This document shows, one piece after another, positions 52,986-62,553 of a DNA stretch of 64,000 nucleotides. This DNA comes from Lysobacter spongiicola DSM 21749 (GTDB taxonomy: Bacteria; Pseudomonadota; Gammaproteobacteria; Xanthomonadales; Xanthomonadaceae). The stretch is taken from assembly GCF_900167055.1 (NCBI RefSeq), contig NZ_FUXP01000010.1, positions 29,551 through 93,550 on the forward strand, read 5' to 3'. The notes beneath the pieces were generated by a model. That model did not search any database and was not told where the DNA came from. It saw only the letters and a list, made by a program, of their open reading frames with translations. The position numbers were made by a program, and so were the translations under genes. Position 1 is the first letter of the stretch. Each line of letters begins with the position of its first letter.

Positions 52986-55900
52986 TCATCTCCGACCTCT
53001 CCATCCGCCGGCCGGTCGCGGCTACGGTGATGAGCCTGCTGCTCATCGTGCTGGGCATCATGGCGTTCTCGCGGCTGACCCTCCGTGAGCTGCCCGCCAT
53101 CGACCCGCCGATCGTCTCGGTGGACGTCAACTACCCGGGCGCCTCGGCCGCGGTGGTGGAGACCCGCGTCACCCAGGTGCTGGAGGACGCGCTGTCGGGC
53201 ATCGAGGGCATCGAGACCATCCAGTCGCGCAGCGTCAACGGGCGCTCCGCGGTAACGATCGAGTTCACCCTGGAGCGTGACATCGAAGCGGCCGCGAACG
53301 ACGTGCGCGATGCGATCAGCGACGTCGCCGACCGCATGCCCGACGAGGCCGATCCGCCCGAGGTCGAGAAGGCCGACAGCGACTCGGACACCGTCATCTG
53401 GCTCAACATGAGCGCGGAAGGCATGGACACGCTGCAGCTGTCGGACTACGCCGACCGGTACATCGTCGACCGGCTCTCCAGCCTGGACGGCGTGGCCCAG
53501 GTCCGCATCGGCGGGCGCCAGCGCTATGCCATGCGGATCTGGCTCGACAATGCCGCGATGGCCGCGCGCAACATCGCCGTCAGCGACGTCGAGAGCGCAC
53601 TGCGGGCGGAGAACGTCGAACTGCCGGCCGGCCGCATCGAGTCCGGCACCCGCGACTTCACCCTGCGGCTGGCGCGCGAGTACGAGGATGCGGCCGACTT
53701 CGCCGAAATCCCGTTAGTGGAGGGCGAGGACGGCTACGTGGTGCGCCTGGGCGATGTCGCGCGGGTCGAGCTGGCATCGGCCGAGCGCCGTGCCTACTAC
53801 CGCAGCAACGGCCAGCCCAACATCGGCCTGGGCATCGTCAAGACCTCCACCGCCAATGCGCTGGACGTGACCCGCGCCGCGCGCGCGGAAGCCGAGCAGA
53901 TCCAGAAGACCCTGCCGGAAGGCATGAACATCTTCGTCGCCTACGACGATACGGTGTTCATCGACGCTTCCATCAAGCGCGTCTACTGGACGCTCGCCGA
54001 AGCCATCGCGCTGGTGTTGCTGGTGATCTGGCTGTTCCTGGGCAGCTTCCGCGCGGCGCTGATCCCGGCGCTGACGGTGCCGGTGTGCCTGGTGGCGGCC
54101 TTCATCCCGCTGTACGCGTTCGGCTACTCGATCAACCTGCTCACCCTGCTGGCGCTGGTGCTGTCGATCGGCCTGGTGGTCGACGATGCCATCGTGGTGC
54201 TGGAGAACATCCAGCGTCGCGCCGACCTGGGCGAGCCGCGACTGGTCGCCGCCAACCGCGGCACCAAGCAGGTGGCTTTCGCGGTGATCGCCACCACCAC
54301 CGTGCTGGTGGCGGTGTTCCTGCCGGTCGGCTTCATGGAAGGCAACACCGGCCGCCTGTTCCGCGAGTTGTCCGTCGCGCTGGCGGGCGCGGTGGCGATC
54401 TCCGCCTTCGTCGCGTTGACGCTGACCCCGATGATGTCCTCCAAGCTGTTGCGCCCGCACAGCGAGGAGAAGACCACGCGCGTGCACCGCTGGGTCAACA
54501 GCGGCCTCGACCGCGTCGGGCGCGGGTACCGGAACGTGCTGGACCGTCATGTCGACAGGACCTGGTTGTTCGTGGTGCTGATGCTGGCGGCTGTCGCGGC
54601 GAGCTACGCCCTCGTCAAGCTGGTGCCGTCCGAGCTGGCACCTGCCGAAGACCGTGGCGCTTTCTTCGTGTCCATCGAAGGCCCGGAAGGTGCGGGTTTC
54701 GACTACACCGTCGAGCAGATCAAGCAGGTCGAGGAAGTGTTCGCCCGCCACAGCGGCGAGGACGAGTCCATCCGCCGCTACAACACCCGCGTGCCGGGTG
54801 GCTGGGGTGCGAGCGAGGAGATGCACACCGGCAACGTCATCGTGTTCCTGCAGGACTGGGACCAGCGGGAGATGCACACCAGCGAAGTCGCCGATTCCCT
54901 GCGCGAGGATCTGAACGCACTGACCGGCGTGCGCGCCAACCCGCGCGTCGGTGGTGGCCTGGTCGGCAGCCGTGGCCAGCCGATCCAGATCGTGCTCGGC
55001 GGCCCGGAATATGCCGAGATCGCCCAATGGCGCGACATCATGATCCAGCGCATGGAGGATAACCCCGGCCTGTTCTCGGTGGACTCGGACTACAAGGAAA
55101 CGCGTCCGCAGATGCGCGTCCAGATCAACCGCCAGCGGGCAGCCGACCTGGGCGTCAGCGTCACCGACATCGGCCAGGCACTGGAAACGATGATGGGCAG
55201 CCGGCGGGTCACCACCTTCGTGCAGGAGGGTGAGGAATACGACGTCATCGTGCAGGCCGACCGCGAGAACCGCGCTTCGCCCGCCGACCTGGACGCGATC
55301 CGCGTGCGCTCGAGCAGCGGCGAGCTGGTGCAGCTCTCCAACCTGGTCACCCTCACCGAGCTGGCCGAAGCCGGCAGCCTCAACCGCTTCAACCGCCTGC
55401 GTGCCATCACCATCACCGCCGGCCTGGCGCCGGGCTACACCATGGGCGAGGCGCTCGAGTTCCTGCAGGGCGTGGTCGACACCGAGCTGCCGGAGTACGC
55501 GCAGATCGACTGGAAGGGCGAATCGCGCGAGTACCAGAAGGCCGGCGGCGCGGTGTTGCTGACGTTCGCAATGGCCCTGCTGGTGGTCTACCTGGTGCTT
55601 GCCGCGCAGTTCGAGAGCTTCATCCATCCCTTCGTGATCATGCTGACCGTACCGCTGGGCGTGCTCGGCGCGCTGATCGGCCTGGCGGTGACCGGCAGCA
55701 GCCTCAACCTGTTCAGCCAGATCGGCATCGTGATGCTGGTGGGCCTGGCGGCCAAGAACGGCATCCTGATCGTGGAGTTCGCGAACCAGTTGCGTGACGA
55801 GGGGCGCAGCATCCACCAGGCCATCGTGGAGTCTGCCGGAGTGCGCCTGCGGCCGATCCTGATGACCTCGATCGCCACCGTCATGGGCGCGCTGCCGCTG

Positions 55901-56107
55901 GTGCTGGCCGGCGGCCCGGGCTCGGCCAGCCGCGCCACCATCGGCGTGGTGGTGATCTTCGGCGTGTCGTTCTCGACCCTGTTGTCGCTGTTCGTGGTTC
56001 CGGCGTTCTACGTGCTGCTGGCGCGGTTCACCCGCTCTCCGCACGCGGTATCGCAGGAGCTGGACCGGCTGGAAGCGGAGTCCCCGGAGGTCGGCGGCCA
56101 CGCCTGA
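52982..56107 (+). CDS. RND family multidrug efflux pump, inner-membrane subunit
   Basis: Proton-driven hydrophobe/amphiphile efflux (HAE1) transporter of 1041 aa. Twelve helices and two large periplasmic loops are apparent. Seen are the N-terminus (ISDLSIRRPVAATVMSLLLIVLG), VDVNYPGASAAVVETRVTQ, the TM4 proton-relay aspartates Asp401-Asp402 in GLVVDDAIVVLEN, TM10 VGLAAKNGILIVEFANQL and the C-terminal VVVIFGVSFSTLLSLFVVPAFYVLLAR. Key residues are intact. Substrates cannot be told. No outer-membrane factor follows, so a TolC-like protein encoded elsewhere is needed. Confidence 0.95.
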   Translation: MIISDLSIRRPVAATVMSLLLIVLGIMAFSRLTLRELPAIDPPIVSVDVNYPGASAAVVETRVTQVLEDALSGIEGIETIQSRSVNGRSAVTIEFTLERDIEAAANDVRDAISDVADRMPDEADPPEVEKADSDSDTVIWLNMSAEGMDTLQLSDYADRYIVDRLSSLDGVAQVRIGGRQRYAMRIWLDNAAMAARNIAVSDVESALRAENVELPAGRIESGTRDFTLRLAREYEDAADFAEIPLVEGEDGYVVRLGDVARVELASAERRAYYRSNGQPNIGLGIVKTSTANALDVTRAARAEAEQIQKTLPEGMNIFVAYDDTVFIDASIKRVYWTLAEAIALVLLVIWLFLGSFRAALIPALTVPVCLVAAFIPLYAFGYSINLLTLLALVLSIGLVVDDAIVVLENIQRRADLGEPRLVAANRGTKQVAFAVIATTTVLVAVFLPVGFMEGNTGRLFRELSVALAGAVAISAFVALTLTPMMSSKLLRPHSEEKTTRVHRWVNSGLDRVGRGYRNVLDRHVDRTWLFVVLMLAAVAASYALVKLVPSELAPAEDRGAFFVSIEGPEGAGFDYTVEQIKQVEEVFARHSGEDESIRRYNTRVPGGWGASEEMHTGNVIVFLQDWDQREMHTSEVADSLREDLNALTGVRANPRVGGGLVGSRGQPIQIVLGGPEYAEIAQWRDIMIQRMEDNPGLFSVDSDYKETRPQMRVQINRQRAADLGVSVTDIGQALETMMGSRRVTTFVQEGEEYDVIVQADRENRASPADLDAIRVRSSSGELVQLSNLVTLTELAEAGSLNRFNRLRAITITAGLAPGYTMGEALEFLQGVVDTELPEYAQIDWKGESREYQKAGGAVLLTFAMALLVVYLVLAAQFESFIHPFVIMLTVPLGVLGALIGLAVTGSSLNLFSQIGIVMLVGLAAKNGILIVEFANQLRDEGRSIHQAIVESAGVRLRPILMTSIATVMGALPLVLAGGPGSASRATIGVVVIFGVSFSTLLSLFVVPAFYVLLARFTRSPHAVSQELDRLEAESPEVGGHA

Positions 56108-56213
56108 GTCGCGGGGCGTCGGGGGGGGCGGATTTTCGCCCCTGCCGAATCCGGTTATGGTGCGGTCTTGCCGCCGGGCGAGCCGGCGGCCCAAGCCCAG
56201 GGGACAGCGCCAC

Positions 56214-57713
56214 GTGGAAGACCTGATCAACGGACTCAACAACATCATCTGGAGCCGCGCACTGATCGTGCTGTGCCTGGGTGCCGGCCTGTACTTCTCC
56301 ATCCGCACGCGCTTCATGCAGGTGCGCGGCTTCCGCGAAATGATCCGCCTGATGCTGACCAACACGAGTTCGGCGGCGGGCGTGTCCTCGTTCCAGGCCT
56401 TGGCGATCTCGCTGTCGGGCCGCATCGGCATCGGCAACATCGCAGGCGTCGCCACGGCCATCGCCTTCGGCGGGCCCGGTGCGGTGTTCTGGATGTGGGT
56501 GATGGCCTTCCTGGGTGCCTCCACCGCCTACGTCGAGTCCACGCTCGCCCAGATCTACAAGGAGAAGGACGACCAGGGGCGCTATCGCGGTGGCCCGGCG
56601 TACTACATCGAGAAGGCGATGGGCCAGAAGTGGTACGCCTGGCTGTTCGCCGCCGTCACCATCGTCGCCACCGGTTTCCTGCTGCCCGGCGTGCAGGCCA
56701 ACGGCATCGCCCAGGGCATGACCAACGCCTTCGGCACGCCCCCGGCAATGACCGCCGCGGTGGTGGTGGCGCTGGGCTTCATCATCTTCGGTGGCGTCAA
56801 GCGCATCGCCAAGTTTGCGGAGGTGGTGGTGCCGTTCATGGCGCTGGCCTACATGCTGGTCGCGCTGGTGATCATGTTCCTCAACTACGAGCAGCTGCCG
56901 GCGATGTTCATGCTGGTGTTCGAGAGCGCGTTCGGCCTGCATGCAGGCTTCGGTGCGATGCTCGGGCTGGCGGTGGAGTGGGGCGTCAAGCGCGGCATCT
57001 ATTCCAACGAGGCAGGGCAGGGCACCGGTCCGCACGCGGCCGCGGCCGCCGAGGTGGCCCACCCGGCCCAGCAGGGTTACGTGCAGGCGTTCTCGGTCTA
57101 CGTGGACACGTTGCTGGTGTGCTCGGCCACCGCTTTCATGATCCTCTCCACCGGCATGTACAACGTGGTCGGCATCGGCGGGGAGATGCTGGCCGAGGCG
57201 CTGCCGGGGATCGAGGCCGGTCCGGGCTTTGCCCAGAACGCGGTGGAATCGGTGCTGCCCGGCTACGGCGCGGGCTTCGTCGCCATCGCGCTGCTGTTCT
57301 TCGCCTTCACCACCACGCTCGCCTACTACTACATGGCCGAGACCAACGTGGCCTACATCAACCGCAAGGTGCATCGTCCATGGTTGATCTTCGTGCTGCG
57401 CATCGTGCTGCTGGCGGCGGTGACCTTCGGCGCGGTGCGCAGTTCGGGCATGGCGTGGACGCTGGGCGACATCGGCGTGGGCCTGATGGCCTGGTTGAAC
57501 CTGATCGCGATCCTGATCCTGCAGAAGCCGGCGCTGGCGGCACTGCGGGACTACGAGGCGCAGAAGAAGTCGGGCGTGGAGGACTTCACGTTCGATCCCG
57601 AAGCGCTGGGCATCAAGAACGCGCGGTTCTGGCTGCGCCGGCAGGATGGCCTCGAGCCGGTCCTGCCCGATCCCGATGCCTCCGTCCTGCGGCCAGGCAA
57701 AGATGACGGCTGA
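56214..57713 (+). CDS. Alanine/glycine:cation symporter (AGCS family)
   Basis: Sodium- or proton-coupled amino acid transporter of 499 aa with about 10-11 helices. Family signatures are GAGLYFSIRTRFMQVRGF, SSFQALAISLSGRIGIGNIAGVA, GPGAVFWMWVMAFLGASTAYVES, WGVKRGIYSNEAGQGTGPHAAAAAEVAHP and FAFTTTLAYYYMAETN. It starts at GTG 56214 with AGGGGA upstream and the usual short N-terminus (EDLINGLNNIIWS). The 3' end overlaps the methyltransferase gene by 11 bases, so both are probably on one transcript although their functions are not obviously related. Confidence 0.94.
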   Translation: MEDLINGLNNIIWSRALIVLCLGAGLYFSIRTRFMQVRGFREMIRLMLTNTSSAAGVSSFQALAISLSGRIGIGNIAGVATAIAFGGPGAVFWMWVMAFLGASTAYVESTLAQIYKEKDDQGRYRGGPAYYIEKAMGQKWYAWLFAAVTIVATGFLLPGVQANGIAQGMTNAFGTPPAMTAAVVVALGFIIFGGVKRIAKFAEVVVPFMALAYMLVALVIMFLNYEQLPAMFMLVFESAFGLHAGFGAMLGLAVEWGVKRGIYSNEAGQGTGPHAAAAAEVAHPAQQGYVQAFSVYVDTLLVCSATAFMILSTGMYNVVGIGGEMLAEALPGIEAGPGFAQNAVESVLPGYGAGFVAIALLFFAFTTTLAYYYMAETNVAYINRKVHRPWLIFVLRIVLLAAVTFGAVRSSGMAWTLGDIGVGLMAWLNLIAILILQKPALAALRDYEAQKKSGVEDFTFDPEALGIKNARFWLRRQDGLEPVLPDPDASVLRPGKDDG

Positions 57714-58560
57714 TCCCTACGGTCGCTTCCGCGGTGCACGCCCGCCGTCGGGTGGCGGGCGCGATGCACCGCGGAATACAGCGCGCGCTGCGTCGACGCC
57801 TCCCGCCGAATCGACGGGGGCGCGCGAGCTGCGCCTGCATGGACTGAACGCCGTGCAGGCGGTGTTCGCCCGCCGTCCCGCCGCCATCCGCAAGCTGTAC
57901 CTCGCCGAGTCCCGCATCCCCACCCTGCAACCACTGTTGAAGTGGTGCGCGGCGAACCGGGTGGGCTATCGGGTGGTGGGCGAAGAAGACCTGCGCAAGC
58001 TCGCGGCGAGCTCGCACCACGAGGGCGTGGTGGCCGACGTGCTGCGCGAGGAGCCGATTGCGTTGGCCGACTGGCTGGCCGAGGTGGGCGGCGGCGATTG
58101 CTGCGCGATCTGGCTGGATGGCGTCGGCAATCCGCACAACTTCGGCGCCATCCTGCGGTCGGCCGCGCACTTCGGCGCGCAGGCGATCCTGTTGCCACCG
58201 GACTCCACGCTGGCACTGTCCGGTGCCGCCGCGCGCGTGGCCGAGGGCGGTGCCGAGGCGGTGAGGCTGGTGCGCCTGCCGGAAGCGGAAGAAGCTGCCG
58301 GGCAGCTGCGGGACGCAGGATTCACCCTGGCGGCGACGCTGGTCGGAGGCGGCAGGGACCTGTTCTCCGCCCCGCTGCCGGAGCGGCTGGTCTACGTGAT
58401 GGGGGCCGAAGGCGAGGGCATGGATCGCGGATTCGCAGCGTCATGCGATGACCGCCTGTCGATCCCCGGTACCGGCGCAGTGGAAAGCCTCAATGTGGCG
58501 GCCGCCACCGCGGTGCTGCTTGCGGCATGGCGCAGGTCAGCGGGCGTCAACCACGCCTGA
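57703..58560 (+). CDS. SpoU/TrmH family RNA 2'-O-methyltransferase
   Basis: SPOUT-class methyltransferase of 285 aa. A basic, disordered N-terminus (about 45 residues) precedes the L30e-like RNA-binding domain (ELRLHGLNAVQAVFARRPAAIRKLYL ... SSHHEGVVADV). The SpoU domain has motif 1 DGVGNPHNFGAILRSAAHFGA, motif 2 VMGAEGEGMDRG and motif 3 PGTGAVESLNVAAATAVLL, which form the trefoil knot and bind AdoMet. It is close to RlmB/TrmH; the rRNA or tRNA target is not certain. ATG 57703 overlaps the symporter gene. The 3' end overlaps the convergent histidine kinase gene by 24 bases. Confidence 0.92.
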   Translation: MTADPYGRFRGARPPSGGGRDAPRNTARAASTPPAESTGARELRLHGLNAVQAVFARRPAAIRKLYLAESRIPTLQPLLKWCAANRVGYRVVGEEDLRKLAASSHHEGVVADVLREEPIALADWLAEVGGGDCCAIWLDGVGNPHNFGAILRSAAHFGAQAILLPPDSTLALSGAAARVAEGGAEAVRLVRLPEAEEAAGQLRDAGFTLAATLVGGGRDLFSAPLPERLVYVMGAEGEGMDRGFAASCDDRLSIPGTGAVESLNVAAATAVLLAAWRRSAGVNHA

Positions 58561-59460
58561 TCCGGTCGCGGCGGCCTGCATCGGCAGGCTTGCCCGCACG
58601 CAGGTGCCGGCACCCACGCGGGTGTCGACCTCCAGCTGGCCGCCCAACTGCTGGGCCCGCTCGCGCATGGTGACCATACCCAGGCCATGGGTGCGTCCAT
58701 GGTCGAAGCCGCGCCCGTCGTCCTCCACTTCGAGGTAAAGCAGGCGGCCGTCGCAGGCCAACGTCAGCACCACGTTCTCCGCGCCGGAGTGGCGCAGCGC
58801 GTTGGTCAGTGCCTCCTGTGCGATGCGGAAGCAGGCGACCTCCACTGCCGGGTCGGGCCGACGGGGCAGGGCAGCCAGTTGCAGGTCGAGCCGCGGCCCT
58901 CCGCTGCGCAGCAGGACGCCCGCCTGCCAGCGCAGTGCCGATTCCAGCCCCAGCGCATCCAGCTGCGGCGGGCGCAGCAACAGCGAGATGTTGCGCAGCT
59001 TCACCACGGTGTCATCGGCGATGCGTCCGATCTCGGCGATCGTCGCGCCACGGCGCACCGGATCCTCGTCGGCCAGCGCCATCGTCGAGAGCTTGATTGC
59101 AGTGATGTCCTGTCCGATATCGTCGTGCAACTCCCTGGAGAGCGCGCTCCGCTCGTCTTCCTGCAGGGTGATGATGCGGCGCGCCAATGCCCGCAGCTCC
59201 TCGCGCTGCCGGGTCAGGTCCTGCTCGTGGCGGGAGAGGTCCGCGGCGCCACCGTTGTCGCGCGCCAGGACATAACCGATCGCAATCCCGGCCAGTACCG
59301 CCAACGCCATGCCCGCGGACGCCAGCGCCGGGAGCTCGAACCATGCGATGGCGAACGCCGCGAGCAGCGCCAGCACGAGCGCCAGCGCCGCGAGGGGCCA
59401 GCGGCCGCGGAATACCGGTGAACGGGCGAGGGCGGGGCTGTCGGGGATGTCGGACGCCAT
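58537..59460 (-). CDS. Orphan NarX/ComP-type sensor histidine kinase (HisKA_3)
   Basis: Membrane kinase of 307 aa. Two N-terminal helices (about 17-37 and 42-63) are separated by a very short loop, so there is no real periplasmic sensor domain. A coiled coil (DLSRHEQDLTRQREELRALARR) leads to the HisKA_3 phosphorylation motif RELHDDIGQDITAIKL. The ATPase domain has RIAQEALTNALRHSGA (N box), DDGRGFD (G1) and GLGMVTMRERAQQLGG (G2). All catalytic elements are intact. ATG 59460 is used; a longer frame to 59508 is open. No LuxR-type response regulator is adjacent, so the partner is unknown. Confidence 0.9.
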   Translation of the reverse strand: MASDIPDSPALARSPVFRGRWPLAALALVLALLAAFAIAWFELPALASAGMALAVLAGIAIGYVLARDNGGAADLSRHEQDLTRQREELRALARRIITLQEDERSALSRELHDDIGQDITAIKLSTMALADEDPVRRGATIAEIGRIADDTVVKLRNISLLLRPPQLDALGLESALRWQAGVLLRSGGPRLDLQLAALPRRPDPAVEVACFRIAQEALTNALRHSGAENVVLTLACDGRLLYLEVEDDGRGFDHGRTHGLGMVTMRERAQQLGGQLEVDTRVGAGTCVRASLPMQAAATGSGVVDAR

Positions 59461-59552
59461 GCGCGCAGTGTGCTTCGGCGCGGGTCTGGGGGCGATGACG
59501 ACCCGCACAGTTTCCGGTCAGCCGGCCCGGCCGCGGCATCATGTTGCTGAAC

Positions 59553-59585
59553 GGAAAAGGCCCCGCTGCTGGCGGGGCCTTGTGT
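59553..59585 (-). terminator. Intrinsic terminator after the mcp gene
   Basis: AAGGCCCCGC and GCGGGGCCTT form a 10-bp stem. Read on the minus strand it is followed by TTCC, giving GGCCTTTTCC. It begins 27 bases after the mcp stop and ends the cheR-cheD-cheB-mcp operon. Confidence 0.8.
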
Positions 59586-59608
59586 TCCGGGGGTGCCGGG
59601 CGTGTGGT

Positions 59609-60769
59609 TCAGAAGAGCTCGACGCTGCCGGCATCCATCGACTGCTGCATCACCGGTTTGTGCGGCGGCCGCTCCCATTCGCCGCGCATCTGGGCGATCC
59701 GCTGCAGCAGTTGCGTCAGGGCCCGCTGCATCTCGCCGTCGTGGTGGCCGCGCTGCAGCAACTCCTGCAGGGCGGTGGCCTCGCGGTTGATCTCGCCCAG
59801 CCGCTCCAGGTGGAGCGTCGCCGCGCCCAGCGCCTGGGTGGCGATGTCCTCGAACTGCAGCGATCGCACGGCTTCGGCAACGGAGCCGTCGATGGCGCGG
59901 CCGCACTCGGCGATCTCGCGCATGCCGTTGCCGAGCCCGCGGTTCATGCCGTCGACGCGCTCCAGCATCGCCGCCGCCTCGACCCGTGCACCGCGGGAGC
60001 GGTCCAGGTCGCGCGAGGCCATCCGGGTGACGGTGTCGCGGACCTTGGCGATCGCGTCCTTGGAGCTGTGGGCGAGCTTGCGGATCTGCTCGTTGAACGC
60101 GGTGGAGCGCTCGGACAGGTTGCGCACCTCGTCGGCGACGACCGCGAATCCGCGGCCCGCCTCGCCGGCACGGGCCGCTTCGATGGCGGCGTTCAGCGCC
60201 AGCAGGTTGGTCTGGTCGGCGATCGACTTCACGTCCTCGAGCAGCGCGAAGATGCCGTCCAGGTGCTCGGCCATCGCGTCGATGTGGGTCACGGTGTTGC
60301 CGCTCTGGCCGCTGACCTCTTCCAGCGCCTCGACCAGCTGCTCCATCTTCTGGCTGGCCTGCAGCGCGAACTGGTGCACGTCCATGCCGCCGTCTTCGCC
60401 GGTGCGGTCGATGATGCGGGTGACGATCTCGCTCTGCTGGCGGGACTTGCGGTTCACCGCCTCGAAGCTGCCGCCCAGCTTGCCGACGGATTCGCGGATC
60501 AGCTCCCGGGTGCGCTCGATCTCGGTGCGCGAGCCCTGGATCTCGGAATTGACGAAGGTGCGAAGCTCGTTCAACAGCTTGGTCTGTTCACGCACCATGG
60601 CACTGTTGCCGGGGCGGTATGCGTACCAAGCGAACACCAGCCAGGCCGCGACCATCGCGACGGTGGCGCCAAGCGTGGCGGCGGTCGGCCAGCCGAGCAG
60701 CTGCGCGGCCAGTACTAGGATGGTGAGCGCCACGGGCGCTGCAAGGCGTACTACTACTCGGGAATCCAT
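59609..60769 (-). CDS. Methyl-accepting chemotaxis protein without periplasmic sensor
   Basis: Chemoreceptor-like protein of 386 aa. Two closely spaced N-terminal helices ([23 protein letters not shown] and [21 protein letters not shown]) leave almost no periplasmic domain. A cytoplasmic coiled coil contains the signalling hairpin ([38 protein letters not shown]). The C-terminus ends in GSVELF, nearly the same as the CheD C-terminus (GGVELF). The ATG is at 60769. It is the last gene of the chemotaxis operon, 82 bases after cheB. It probably senses internal or membrane cues. Confidence 0.93.
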   Translation of the reverse strand: MDSRVVVRLAAPVALTILVLAAQLLGWPTAATLGATVAMVAAWLVFAWYAYRPGNSAMVREQTKLLNELRTFVNSEIQGSRTEIERTRELIRESVGKLGGSFEAVNRKSRQQSEIVTRIIDRTGEDGGMDVHQFALQASQKMEQLVEALEEVSGQSGNTVTHIDAMAEHLDGIFALLEDVKSIADQTNLLALNAAIEAARAGEAGRGFAVVADEVRNLSERSTAFNEQIRKLAHSSKDAIAKVRDTVTRMASRDLDRSRGARVEAAAMLERVDGMNRGLGNGMREIAECGRAIDGSVAEAVRSLQFEDIATQALGAATLHLERLGEINREATALQELLQRGHHDGEMQRALTQLLQRIAQMRGEWERPPHKPVMQQSMDAGSVELF

Positions 60770-60851
60770 CGCTGCTCTCGTCGGGGGCGGTCTATGTGAG
60801 GTATCGGCAGCCGGTCCGCGTGCTTTAGGTCCGGGGTGGTGCAAGGCGTGA

Positions 60852-61937
60852 TCAGCGTCCGTTTTCGCCGCCGCCGATCAGGCGCTCGGCGATGTGGTCC
60901 AGTGGCACCACCTCGCGTGCCGCGCCCAGCGACACCGCCGCGCGCGGCATGCCCCAGACCACGCTGCTGGGCTGGTCCTGGGCGACGGTGAAACCGCCCG
61001 CATCGCGCACGCGCAACATGCCGCGGGCACCGTCGCTGCCCATGCCGGTCAGCAGCGCGGCGCTGCCATCCCGGCCCACGTGTTCGGCCATCGACTCGAA
61101 CATGATGTCGACGCTCGGCTTGTGGCCGTTCTCGGAACTTTCGGTGGTCGTCCTGCAGCGCCAGCCACTTCCATTGCGATAGACGCGCAACTGGCGCCCA
61201 CCCGGGGCCACCCAGGCCTGCCCGGGCAGCAGTGGCTGGTCGGTTCCGGCCTCCTGCACCGACAGGGCGCTGTAGCGGTCCAGCCGCTCGGCGAAGGCGG
61301 TGCTGAAGGCGGCGGGGATGTGCTGGGCAATCACCACCGGTGGGCAGCCGGCGGGAAGCACCGACAACACCTGGCGGATCGCTTCGGTACCGCCGGTCGA
61401 GGCGCCAATGGCCAGCACCCGGCGCGCGTTGCGGCGCGGATCGAGCAGCTCCGACAGGTTGCCGCGGGGCGGATGTGCGACGGTCTCTGCAAGCCGCGCC
61501 ACCGGTGTCGATGCGGCGTTGTGGATCTTGGTGCGCAGCTCCACGCCGTATGCTTCGAGCCCGCCCTCCACGTCGACCCGCGGTTTGGCGACGAAGTCCA
61601 CCGCGCCCGCTGCCAGCGCGTCCAGTGTCACGCCCGCACCCTGTTCGGTCAGCGAAGACACCATCACCACCGGCATCGGCCGCAGGCGCATCAGGTTGCG
61701 CAGGAAGCTGACGCCGTCCATGCGCGGCATCTCCACGTCCAGCGTGAGCACGTCCGGTGCCAGCTTCTTGATCTTGTCACGGGCGATAAAGGGATCGGCG
61801 GCGGTACCGACCACCTCGATGAGGGGGTCGGCTTCGAGCAGGCCGCTCACCAGGCGTCGCATGGTGGCGGAGTCGTCGACGATCAGGACCCGGACGGGGC
61901 GGGAGCGGGACGGGGGTCCCGGGGAAATGCTGCCCAT
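60852..61937 (-). CDS. cheB: Chemotaxis response regulator protein-glutamate methylesterase CheB
   Basis: Two-domain adaptation enzyme of 361 aa. The receiver domain has Asp21-Asp22 ([11 protein letters not shown]), phosphate acceptor Asp67 ([12 protein letters not shown]) and Lys in VAKPR. The methylesterase has the triad Ser180 ([11 protein letters not shown]), His206 (AQHIPAAF) and Asp302 ([11 protein letters not shown]). It removes receptor methyl groups and deamidates glutamines when phosphorylated by CheA. ATG 61937 follows the cheD stop by one base. No cheA or cheW is in the window. Confidence 0.96.
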   Translation of the reverse strand: MGSISPGPPSRSRPVRVLIVDDSATMRRLVSGLLEADPLIEVVGTAADPFIARDKIKKLAPDVLTLDVEMPRMDGVSFLRNLMRLRPMPVVMVSSLTEQGAGVTLDALAAGAVDFVAKPRVDVEGGLEAYGVELRTKIHNAASTPVARLAETVAHPPRGNLSELLDPRRNARRVLAIGASTGGTEAIRQVLSVLPAGCPPVVIAQHIPAAFSTAFAERLDRYSALSVQEAGTDQPLLPGQAWVAPGGRQLRVYRNGSGWRCRTTTESSENGHKPSVDIMFESMAEHVGRDGSAALLTGMGSDGARGMLRVRDAGGFTVAQDQPSSVVWGMPRAAVSLGAAREVVPLDHIAERLIGGGENGR

Positions 61938-61938
61938 G

Positions 61939-62553
61939 TCAGAACAACTCGACTCCGCCGGAAACCGGCTCGCGGGTGAGCGTGCCGTAGTAGGCGCGCT
62001 CGGCCCGCACGATCTCGTCGTCGCGCGTGGACGGCAGGCGACGCACCAGGGTGCGGCCGCTCTGGACGAAGAAGCACACCTTGCGCGGTTGCGTATCACC
62101 CAGGTCCTGGGCGACCACCTGGATGCCCTCGGCGGACAGGTACTCCAGCACGAACCGCGCATTGCGGGTGCCGATGGGATCGGTATGGAACCCGCTGAGC
62201 ACGTTGCCGCCGCCGAACACCTTGGCCTGCAGCCGGCTGCGCCGCGCGCCGCGCTTGAGCAGGTCGTTGATCACCAGTTCCATCGCATGCGCACCGTATC
62301 GGGCGCTGATGTCGGGAACGCCGCTCGGGGAGCGGGTGTTGTCGGAGGTGCCCGGCAGCATGAAGTGGTTCATGCCGCCGATGCCAAGCATCGGATCGTA
62401 AATGCACGCCGCCACGCAGGAGCCCAGCAGGGTCACGAGCGCCAGCGGTTCCGCGCTGACGCGGTACTCGGCCGGCAACAGGCGGATCGCGGGGGTCTGC
62501 AGCACGCTGTCGTAGTAGAGGCCGGGTTCGGCCGGTGCGGTGACCGCGTTCAT
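61939..62553 (-). CDS. cheD: Chemoreceptor glutamine deamidase CheD
   Basis: Protein of 204 aa that deamidates receptor glutamines. The catalytic pair Cys46 (LLGSCVAACIYD) and His63 (GGMNHFMLPG) is present, followed by AMELVINDLLKRGARRS, AKVFGGGNVL and IGTRNARFVLEYL. The last residues are GGVELF, very close to the tail of the receptor encoded two genes downstream (GSVELF). ATG 62553 overlaps the cheR stop (ATGA). It lies between cheR and cheB, a common arrangement. Confidence 0.95.
   Translation of the reverse strand: MNAVTAPAEPGLYYDSVLQTPAIRLLPAEYRVSAEPLALVTLLGSCVAACIYDPMLGIGGMNHFMLPGTSDNTRSPSGVPDISARYGAHAMELVINDLLKRGARRSRLQAKVFGGGNVLSGFHTDPIGTRNARFVLEYLSAEGIQVVAQDLGDTQPRKVCFFVQSGRTLVRRLPSTRDDEIVRAERAYYGTLTREPVSGGVELF

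Noticed and set aside
53714..56524. Long minus-strand open frame (936 codons) opposite the RND pump gene
   Set aside because: Composition is typical of antisense shadows in GC-rich DNA (Gln/His/Arg-rich, no motifs), and the plus strand encodes a complete RND pump.
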